From: Opitutia bacterium
GTDB taxonomy: Bacteria; Verrucomicrobiota; Verrucomicrobiia; Opitutales; UBA953
Direction of reading: 5' to 3'
Length of the DNA: 64,000 nucleotides
Assembly (NCBI GenBank): GCA_947453335.1
Contig: CANGFP010000002.1
Location: 62,001-126,000, forward strand
Both the position numbers and the translations under genes were made by a program. Each line of letters starts with the position of its first letter. Position 1 is the stretch's first letter. Under the pieces are notes generated by a model. The model searched no databases, had not been told where the DNA came from, and was given only the letters and a program-made list of their open reading frames with translations. This document shows, one piece after another, positions 57,947 to 64,000 of the stretch.

Positions 57947-59320
57947 TCAACCGGCGGCGACGCCGGCGCGGGCGACGCGGCGGAACTTCCACGTCATCGC
58001 CACGGCCACCACCATCAGGCCCGTGGCCAACGAGATCCAGATGCCCGTGGCGCCCCAGCCGCAGAGGCCGACCGGCAGGCCGAGGATCCGGAAGCCGGCC
58101 GGGAACGCGAGCAGCAGCGACAGCGGCAGGCAGAAGAGCCAGTAGACCAGGAAGACGCTCCAGGACGCCCAGGAAGCGCAGTTCACGGAACGAAGCAGAT
58201 AGGCGGCCACGACCTGCAGGCCGTCGAAGGGCGCCCACAGCGCGGCGAAGATCAGCAACGTCGAGGCGACCGCGGCGATATCCGTCCCGGCCACGCCATA
58301 GGTCTGCATCAGCCAAGGTCGGCTCAGCACCATGACGAGGCCGTAGGCCGACATGATGAGGCCGCCCAGGATCAATGCGCCATGGCCGATGGCCTGCACG
58401 CGGCGCGGGTCCTTGGCGCCAAAGGCCTCGCCGACGCGGATGCCGGCGGCGATGCCGAGCCCCAAGGGCAGCATGAAGGCCGCCGAGGCCGTGCTGATGG
58501 CCACCTGATGCGCGGCTTGGGCCGTCGGAGAAAGCCAGCCGGCCATGATGGGCACGATGGCGAAGATGCCGACTTCGCTGAGGCTATGCAGGCCCGCGGG
58601 CCAACCGGTCCTCAGAAGACGACGCAGCACCGCGAGCTGCAGGCCATCGGCCCAACGCACCTCGCCGCGCCCTGGCGTGAACCAGAGGCCCACGAGCATC
58701 ACGCCGCGCGCGACCAAGGTGGCCCAACCGGCGCCGGCGAGGCCCATCGCGGGGAAACCCCAATGCCCGAACATCCACAGCCAGTTGAAGAAGATGTTGG
58801 CGAGGATGCCCGCGCTCAGCCAAGCCAGCGAGACCCAAGGCTGGTGCTGAGAATCGCGATGCCCACGCAGGGCATGGAACGCAAGGCCCGGGACCATCGC
58901 CCACGACATCAGGACGAAGAACTCGCGGGCTTCGGCGGTGACGGCAGGCGAGGAACCCAACAGCGGCAGGTAGCCGACCAAGGCATGGCTGACGGCCGCG
59001 GCCACGACGCTGATCACAAGCGCGAGGGCCATGCCATGGCGAAGGATCGCCGGGGCGGATTCCTCGACGCCGGCGCCGTTGTCCTGCGACTGGTAGACGG
59101 CGATGGCGCCGACGACGCCGATGCCGAACACGTAAGGGATGTAGTTGAGGTTCGACGCGAGCGCCGAGGCCGCCAACGCGGTCTCGCCCAGATGGCCCGC
59201 CATGGCGACATCGACGTAGAACATCAGGCCGTATCCCAGCATCCCCAGCATGATCGGGACGGCGAGCTTCAGCGTGGGTCCGATTTCGGAACGGATGGTC
59301 GGCGAGGTGTCCAAGGCCAA
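57947..59320 (-). CDS. MATE-family multidrug/cation efflux transporter
   Basis: This 457-residue inner-membrane protein of the MATE/NorM type has about twelve helices in two similar halves. It starts IRSEIGPTLKLAVPIMLGMLGYGLMFYVDVAMAGHLGETALAASALA, with the family's VDvamvGhlG segment. The second half is at RTGWPAGLHSLSEVGIFAIVPIMAGWLSPTAQAAHQVA. The substrate is unknown. It is convergent with rpmA and follows the ABC ATPase gene by 46 bp on the same strand. Confidence 0.93.
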   Translation of the reverse strand: MALDTSPTIRSEIGPTLKLAVPIMLGMLGYGLMFYVDVAMAGHLGETALAASALASNLNYIPYVFGIGVVGAIAVYQSQDNGAGVEESAPAILRHGMALALVISVVAAAVSHALVGYLPLLGSSPAVTAEAREFFVLMSWAMVPGLAFHALRGHRDSQHQPWVSLAWLSAGILANIFFNWLWMFGHWGFPAMGLAGAGWATLVARGVMLVGLWFTPGRGEVRWADGLQLAVLRRLLRTGWPAGLHSLSEVGIFAIVPIMAGWLSPTAQAAHQVAISTASAAFMLPLGLGIAAGIRVGEAFGAKDPRRVQAIGHGALILGGLIMSAYGLVMVLSRPWLMQTYGVAGTDIAAVASTLLIFAALWAPFDGLQVVAAYLLRSVNCASWASWSVFLVYWLFCLPLSLLLAFPAGFRILGLPVGLCGWGATGIWISLATGLMVVAVAMTWKFRRVARAGVAAG

Positions 59321-59366
59321 CCAGCAGGCAAGGCGGCGGCGCGCTTGGCGAGTAAATCCCGCCGGG

Positions 59367-60437
59367 CTACTCCATCAACCCGACCACATCCTCGGGTTCG
59401 GCCCAGGCGTGCAGGACGGCCTTGGAACCGACGCGTCGGCGAGGGTTGAGTTCGGCGACCTGCAGTACCGCTCCGGACGGAGTCGTGAAACGATGAAGGG
59501 CCAGGTCGCCTTGGAAGAGCGAATCGGTGACCTTGCCCGCGAACGCGTTCTCGTCGGGCGGCATCGCGTCGAGGTGCAGGCACTCGGGACGGATGCAGAC
59601 GACGATCCCGGCGCCGATGGCCGGCGGGCGGTCGGGCCGCGCGAGCGCGCCGCGGACCTCGCCCAACGCCGTCGTGGCGACGAACTCCCCAGCCCCGACC
59701 TGCGTGACCGTCCCTGGGAACAGGTTCGCCGACCCCAGGAAAGTCGCGGTCCAGCTGTCGACCGGCCGACGGTAGACGTCGATAGGCGCGCCGGATTGGA
59801 CGATCCGGCCGGCGCGCATCACGCCCAGCTGGTCGGACATCGCCAACGCGTCCTTCTGGTCGTGCAGCACGCAGAGGATGGTCAGGCCCTGCGCGCGGAC
59901 CAAGGCCCGCAGGCGGTCGCGCAGCTCGATGCGCGCGGCGGCGTCGAGGTTGCTCAGCGGCTCGTCGAGCAGCAGAAGCTTCGGCTTCGCGGCGAGCGCC
60001 CGCGCCAGCGCGACGCGCTGCTGCTGGCCACCCGACAGTTCCTGCGGACGCCGCGCCGCCCAGACCTCGGCTCCGACCGCGGCCAAGGCCTCGAGCGCCC
60101 GGGCCCGGACGACCTCGGGCGCGAGGCCAGACGTCTCCAGGCCGAAGGCCGCGTTGTCCAGCACGCTCAGGTGCGGGAAGAGCGCGTAGTTCTGGAAGAC
60201 CATGGCCGTCGCGCGGTCGCGCGGGTCGAGCGCCTTGAGGTCCCTGCCGCCCAGCAGGACGCGGCCGCCATCGGCTTCGGACTGCCCGGCCAAGACCTTG
60301 AGCAAGGTCGTCTTGCCGCTGCCGGAAGGCCCGACGAGGCAATGCAGCGTGCCCGCCTCGACCGACAGATCCAGACCACCCAGCACCTCGGCGGAACCGA
60401 GGCGGCGGCGCAGGCCCTGAACTTGGACGGAAAGCAC
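59367..60437 (-). CDS. ABC transporter ATPase with TOBE domain (PotA/FbpC-like), orphan
   Basis: The 356-residue cytoplasmic ATPase of a Mod/Pot/Fbp-type importer has Walker A VGPSGSGKTT near residue 36, the Q-loop VFQNYALFPHLSV near 80, signature ELSGGQQQRVALARALA near 133, Walker B LLLLDEPLSNLDA near 155 and the H-loop VLHDQ. A TOBE domain occupies about 275-345 (VVCIRPECLHLD). The start is GTG 60435-60437 behind AAGGAG; a nearby ATG is out of frame. No permease or binding protein is adjacent, so the substrate is not inferable. Confidence 0.9.
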   Translation of the reverse strand: MLSVQVQGLRRRLGSAEVLGGLDLSVEAGTLHCLVGPSGSGKTTLLKVLAGQSEADGGRVLLGGRDLKALDPRDRATAMVFQNYALFPHLSVLDNAAFGLETSGLAPEVVRARALEALAAVGAEVWAARRPQELSGGQQQRVALARALAAKPKLLLLDEPLSNLDAAARIELRDRLRALVRAQGLTILCVLHDQKDALAMSDQLGVMRAGRIVQSGAPIDVYRRPVDSWTATFLGSANLFPGTVTQVGAGEFVATTALGEVRGALARPDRPPAIGAGIVVCIRPECLHLDAMPPDENAFAGKVTDSLFQGDLALHRFTTPSGAVLQVAELNPRRRVGSKAVLHAWAEPEDVVGLME

Positions 60438-60527
60438 GCATCTCCTTAGTCGGAAGACGGGCGGCGGCGCAAGCGCCGCGATGGCTGGCCGACCTTGACT
60501 CCGCAGGGCCGCCCCCGACGCTATGGC

Positions 60528-62063
60528 ATGGCCCTGCCCTCCCCGACGCGCTCCTTCGCCATCGCCCTGGCGACGCTCGCAGCTGGCGTGGCCGCATCGG
60601 GCGCGGAGGCCGACAGCCTCGACCTCAGCCTGCGGCCCTCACCCCAGTCGCTGCGGTCCGACGAAGTGACGCTGCTCTGGGACCGCCCAGAATCAGCAGG
60701 CAAGGCGGCGCATATCGTCCTCCGCGACGGCCAGCCCGTCGGCGAGACGACCCATGGACACCAGACGGTCACCGGGCTAGCCCCCGACCATGATTACGGC
60801 TTCGCGCTCAAGGAAATCGCCACGGGGCGGACGACCGCGACGCTCAAGCTGCGCACCAAGCCGACCGAAACCGTCGTCTCGATCCTCGACCACGGCGCCG
60901 TCGGCGACGGCAAGACGCTGAACACGAAAGCCATCCAAGCCGCCATCGCGGCCTGCCCGCCCGGCGGCATCGTGCGCGTGCCCGCCGGCACATTCGTCAG
61001 CGGCGCGCTCTTCCTGAAAAGCGACATGACGTTCGAGGTCGCCGCGGGCGGCACGCTGAAGGGCTCGAAGGACGCCAAAGACTACCTGCCCTTCATCCTG
61101 AACCGTTTCGAGGGTTGGGAAATGGAGACCTACGCCAGCCTGCTGAACGCCGGCACGCTCGACCGCTCCGGCGCGGTCAAGGTCCGTCGCCTCGCGATCC
61201 GCGGACCAGGCCGCCTCTCCGGCGGAGGCGCCACGCTGGCCAAGGCGATGATCGACGCGCACGGCGTGCGCAGCCGCGGCCGGCTCATCTGCCTCATGAA
61301 CGCCGAAGACGTCGAGGTCGCCGGGCTGACCCTGGAGAATTCCCCCTGCTGGGGACTTCATTACATCTATTCGCGCAACGTCGCGTGCCACGGGCTCGAC
61401 ATCCACAGCAACGTCCGCAACGGCGACGGCATCGACCCGGACTCCTCGCGCGACTCCTGCATCTTCGGCTGCGCCTTCGACACCGGCGACGACTGCATCG
61501 CCGTGAAATCCGGGAAGAACCCGGAAGGCAACCGCGTCAACCTGCCCACCGAACGGCTGAGGATCTTCGACTGCCGGTTCACCCGCGGCCACGGCATCTC
61601 CATCGGCAGCGAGATGTCCGGCGGCGTGCGGGACGTGCGCGTCGAGGACTGCGTCGCCGGCAAGCTCCTCCACGGCTTCCAGGTCAAGGCGACCCGCGAA
61701 CGCGGCGGCTTCGTCGAGAACCTCGAGGTCCGGGACTGCGAACTGCAGAAGATCAGCATCCTCACCAAGCTCGGCTACAACAACGACGGCGAAGCCGCGC
61801 CCGAGCCGCCGGTCTTCCGGAACTTCCGTTTCCGGCGGATCGACCTCTCCAAGGCGACGGACGGCAAGCCGGCCATCCTCATCCAAGGCTACGCCGAGGA
61901 AGGCCATCGCACGCGGCAGCTGACCTTCGACGACATCAGCCTGCCCGCCCAGGCGGTCATCGAGGTCGACCAAGCGGAGGACGTGGGCTTCGCGAACCTC
62001 CGGACCGCCGACGGCGCCCAGCCGACGTTCAAGGAAACCCGCTCGGCCCGCGTGACCCGCTAA
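60528..62063 (+). CDS. Secreted glycoside hydrolase family 28 (polygalacturonase-like)
   Basis: The 511-residue protein has a signal peptide (RSFAIALATLAAGVAASGAEA). A fibronectin-III-like domain follows at about 28-110 (VTLLWDRPESAGKAAHIVLRDG), then a right-handed beta-helix. It starts ILDHGAVGDGKTLNTKAIQAAIAACPPGGIVRVPAG, the standard GH28 entry. Catalytic blocks are NGDGIDPDSSRD (NxD), TGDDCIAVKSG (DD) and RGHGISIGSEMSGG (GHG). The usual RIK is QVK. GH28 enzymes cleave pectin-type uronic acid or rhamnose linkages. ATG 60528 is used; TTG 60495 is an alternative. Confidence 0.92.
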   Translation: MALPSPTRSFAIALATLAAGVAASGAEADSLDLSLRPSPQSLRSDEVTLLWDRPESAGKAAHIVLRDGQPVGETTHGHQTVTGLAPDHDYGFALKEIATGRTTATLKLRTKPTETVVSILDHGAVGDGKTLNTKAIQAAIAACPPGGIVRVPAGTFVSGALFLKSDMTFEVAAGGTLKGSKDAKDYLPFILNRFEGWEMETYASLLNAGTLDRSGAVKVRRLAIRGPGRLSGGGATLAKAMIDAHGVRSRGRLICLMNAEDVEVAGLTLENSPCWGLHYIYSRNVACHGLDIHSNVRNGDGIDPDSSRDSCIFGCAFDTGDDCIAVKSGKNPEGNRVNLPTERLRIFDCRFTRGHGISIGSEMSGGVRDVRVEDCVAGKLLHGFQVKATRERGGFVENLEVRDCELQKISILTKLGYNNDGEAAPEPPVFRNFRFRRIDLSKATDGKPAILIQGYAEEGHRTRQLTFDDISLPAQAVIEVDQAEDVGFANLRTADGAQPTFKETRSARVTR

Positions 62064-62113
62064 ACCACCCCATCCGGCTGACCGGCGGTGTTTTGGGAAT
62101 AAAAGCCCCCTCG

Positions 62114-62139
62114 GGACGCTTGCGTCCGCCCCCTTTTTT
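62114..62139 (+). terminator. Hairpin and T6 between the GH28 gene and clpP
   Basis: GGACG (62114-62118), loop CTTG and CGTCC (62123-62127) are followed six bases later by TTTTTT (62134-62139). The distance between stem and T-run is larger than ideal. Confidence 0.4.
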
Positions 62140-62157
62140 GCCAAGTTGACCTCTCCC

Positions 62158-62766
62158 ATGGCTCACGACGACGAAGACGAGGACGAGAAGACCCCCGCCG
62201 CCCCCAAGGACGCCTCGCCCAGCGCGATGCTCATCCAGAAGAAGTTCCTGGAGCAGCGTAAGCTCTTCCTCTGGGGCGCCGTGGACGACGCCTCCGCCAA
62301 GGACATCGTCGAGAAGCTCCTCTACCTGGAGACCTCCGACCCGGGCAAGGACATCACCTTCTACATCAACACCCCGGGCGGTTCGATCACCGCGGGCATG
62401 GCCGTCTACGACACCATCCGCCTGATCAGCTCGCCGGTGACCGTCGTCGTCACCGGCATGGCCGCTTCGATGGGCTCGATCCTCCTCCAGGCCCCCAAGG
62501 GCAAGGGCAAGCGCCTCGTCTTCCCCCATGCCCGCGTGATGATCCACCAGCCCCTCATCATGGGACGCATCCAGGCTCCGGCCGTCGACATCCATATCCA
62601 AGCCCTGGAGATGGAACGCCTCCGCACCGAGCTGAACGAGATCCTCGCGAAGGCCTCGAAGCAGAAGCTCGAGAAGGTCGTCAAGGACACCGACCGCGAC
62701 TTCTACATGACCGCCGAGGAGGCCATCGAGTATGGCCTCGCCGACGAGATCGTGAAGAAGCTCTGA
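62158..62766 (+). CDS. clpP: ATP-dependent Clp protease proteolytic subunit (ClpP-like)
   Basis: The 202-residue serine protease has Ser in VTGMAASMGSILLQAP near residue 103, His in HARVMIHQPLIMGRIQ near 128 and Asp in VVKDTDRDFYMTAEEAIEYGLADEI near 178. TFYINTPGGSITAGMAVYDTIRLI is conserved. The N-terminus is unusually acidic (MAHDDEDEDEKTPAAP), unlike the axial-loop start of canonical ClpP. This may therefore be one of two or more ClpP paralogues, as is common in PVC bacteria. ATG 62158 is chosen over an upstream TTG. clpX is not adjacent. Confidence 0.92.
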   Translation: MAHDDEDEDEKTPAAPKDASPSAMLIQKKFLEQRKLFLWGAVDDASAKDIVEKLLYLETSDPGKDITFYINTPGGSITAGMAVYDTIRLISSPVTVVVTGMAASMGSILLQAPKGKGKRLVFPHARVMIHQPLIMGRIQAPAVDIHIQALEMERLRTELNEILAKASKQKLEKVVKDTDRDFYMTAEEAIEYGLADEIVKKL

Positions 62767-62776
62767 CCGCAGCACC

Positions 62777-63694
62777 ATGGGCATCGGCGACCGGGCCTAC
62801 ATGCGCGCCAGCACGCCGGAACGGCGCCAGCTGACAGCGACGGCTTGGACGCTCCTGGTGCTGCTGGCGTTCGGCATCCTCGGCCTGATCGACTGGAGCA
62901 CCCGCTTCAAGGGCTACAGCTTCCTCGAACCCCTTGAGCTCAGCAACGCCGCTCCCCAGGCGTGGCAATGGCTGACCTACGGCCTGGTGCATGGCGGGGT
63001 CTGGCACTTCTTCATGAACGCTTTCGGGCTGTGGTGGCTGGGCAGCCTCGTGGAGGCGTCCTACGGCCGCAGAGCCTACCTGCAGACGCTGCTTGCGGGC
63101 ACCCTCCTCGGCGCCGTCGTCTGGTGGCTCACCGGCGCCGGCGGCCCGCGCGACCACCAGCACCTGCTCGGCATCTCCGGCGGCGTCTACGCGTTGATGG
63201 TCGTCGCCCTGCTCGACCGCCTCGACGACCTCGTCACCCTGCTCATCCTGTTCTTCCCGGTGAACGTCAAGGCCCGCTGGCTCCTGATCTTCGCCACGGG
63301 TGTCGCGGCTTTGGGCTGGGTCTTCCTCGAACTCCCCGGAAGGCACGCCTGGACGTTCTGGAACCCCGCCTGGGCGATGAACACCGAGGAAGCCATCGCG
63401 CATTCGGCCCACCTCGGAGGCCTGGCCGCCGGCTGGGCGATGTGGCGCTGGCTGGGACGGACAATTCCGGCGGCCGGCGGCGCTTATGTGGTGGAGTCCC
63501 AGACGATGTCCGCGCCCGCCACCGAAGAATCCGACGCCGAAGCCCCGGAGCGCCCGACGCGCGGCGGCCTGAGCCCCGCCCAAGCCCGCGCCGAGATGGA
63601 CCGCCTGCTGGACAAGATCTCCGCCAAGGGTTTCGGCTCGCTCACCGAAGCCGAGAAACGTAGGCTCGAGGAACTCAGCGCCCGCCTCCGCTGA
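62777..63694 (+). CDS. Rhomboid-family intramembrane serine protease
   Basis: The 305-residue membrane protease contains QWLTYGLVHGGVWHFFMNAFGLWWLG (oxyanion His and Asn near residues 72-80), the nucleophile Ser in LGISGGVYAL near 134, and the catalytic His in AHSAHLGGLAAGWAMW near 215. After the six-helix core a soluble tail (RGGLSPAQARAEMDRLLDKISAKG, then LTEAEKRRLEELS) forms the short helical C-terminal domain seen on many bacterial rhomboids. It follows clpP by 10 bp, so the two proteases are probably co-expressed. Confidence 0.92.
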   Translation: MGIGDRAYMRASTPERRQLTATAWTLLVLLAFGILGLIDWSTRFKGYSFLEPLELSNAAPQAWQWLTYGLVHGGVWHFFMNAFGLWWLGSLVEASYGRRAYLQTLLAGTLLGAVVWWLTGAGGPRDHQHLLGISGGVYALMVVALLDRLDDLVTLLILFFPVNVKARWLLIFATGVAALGWVFLELPGRHAWTFWNPAWAMNTEEAIAHSAHLGGLAAGWAMWRWLGRTIPAAGGAYVVESQTMSAPATEESDAEAPERPTRGGLSPAQARAEMDRLLDKISAKGFGSLTEAEKRRLEELSARLR

Positions 63695-63704
63695 AACCCC
63701 ATTT

Positions 63705-64000
63705 ATGCGACTCCTCACCCCGTCCCTGCTGGTCCTCGCGTCGGCCCTCGGCTTCGCCCAGGCGCCGAACTACACGACCACGGAGCTCATGCAGAACGAG
63801 ACGCGCGCGACGGTCGCGCTCCTCGAGAAGCTGCACATCAGCAAGAAGGAGATGGCCTCGGTCGACACCGGCGACGTGCTCAAGACCTACTTCGAGAGCC
63901 TCGACCCGGGGAAGATGTACTTCACGCAGAAGGAGGTGGACGAGTTCACGGCCCGCTACGCCAAGAGCCTCGACCTGTATCTCCAGCGGGGCAACCTGAC
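63705..64000 (+). CDS. Prc/Tsp-type carboxy-terminal processing protease, N-terminal part (cut by window edge)
   Basis: The frame starts at ATG 63705 with a signal peptide (MRLLTPSLLVLASALGFAQA) and is open to the window end. The visible 98 residues are the N-terminal helical domain of Prc: TTTELMQNETRATVALLEKLH, then YFESLDPGKMYFTQKEVDEF and YAKSLDLYLQRGNL. The PDZ and catalytic Ser/Lys parts would follow outside the window. It is third in a clpP-rhomboid-protease string. The call rests on the N-terminal domain only. Confidence 0.8.
   Translation, partial: MRLLTPSLLVLASALGFAQAPNYTTTELMQNETRATVALLEKLHISKKEMASVDTGDVLKTYFESLDPGKMYFTQKEVDEFTARYAKSLDLYLQRGNL

Overview
The window is 64 kb of GC-rich, gene-dense bacterial chromosome. 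It has no rRNA, tRNA, CRISPR array, insertion sequence or prophage that I can see. Several traits point to the PVC group and most likely Verrucomicrobiota (an Opitutae-like lineage): a double-length UvrA with four ABC modules (as in Chlamydiae), a type III glutamine synthetase, a secreted DUF1080 protein, a secreted GH28 enzyme, and a ribosomal operon without rpmD. The phylum call is inference from gene content; no marker was aligned.

Layout. 1-8.9 kb: the 5' part of glnN (cut by the window edge) with a sigma-54-type control region, an outer-membrane-like protein, hemY, an MFS transporter, a secreted DUF362 protein and malate dehydrogenase. 7.4-15.4 kb, minus strand: guaA, dnaX, a YfcE-type phosphoesterase, hrpB, a Tat-exported glycosidase and a DEDDh exonuclease, lying downstream of and collinear with the ribosomal cluster. 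15.4-33.9 kb, minus strand: one str-S10-spc-alpha supercluster running rpsL-rpsG-fusA-rpsJ through rpoA-rplQ, with secY and map. tuf, rpmD, adk, infA and rpmJ are missing from their usual places, and one small secreted protein gene sits between rpsS and rplV. 34-38.8 kb, plus strand: a TPR-like secreted protein, sufE, the haem A pair ctaA-ctaB, and a 5-formyl-THF cyclo-ligase. 38.9-44.4 kb: the giant uvrA. 44.4-52.6 kb: two paralogous transglutaminase-like envelope proteins, then pdxJ-acpS-nnrDE-dprA with overlapping or abutting ends. 52.6-54.9 kb: a SanA/YdcF-type protein divergent from an orphan NtrC-family regulator. 55-64 kb: a DUF1080 protein, a gamma-carbonic-anhydrase-like protein with an uncharacterised partner, rplU-rpmA, a MATE exporter, an orphan ABC ATPase, a GH28 enzyme, clpP, a rhomboid protease and the start of a Prc-type protease.

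Main new observations. (1) The only two good sigma-54 (-24/-12) promoter matches I found in the window precede glnN and the orphan NtrC-type regulator. Both have, at matching distances upstream, a 16-bp palindrome of the form TGYCTW-N4-TAGRCA (three copies at glnN, one at the regulator). This suggests a self-contained nitrogen circuit. (2) dnaX has an A9 run at codons 378-381, followed by a hairpin and preceded by an SD-like GGGAG. Stops lie immediately or 10 codons downstream in the two other frames, so a gamma-length product of 380 or 390 residues is predicted. (3) UvrA is doubled. (4) The two transglutaminase-like neighbours differ in that one has lost the catalytic Cys and His. (5) The S10 operon has a secreted-protein insertion and an atypical repeat-containing spacer between rpsJ and rplC.

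No gene-free stretch exceeds 300 bases. The longest gaps (about 140-180 bases) lie upstream of glnN, between rpsJ and rplC, upstream of rpsL, upstream of the 46.6 kb gene, upstream of the sigma-54 regulator, and upstream of rplU; each is described below.
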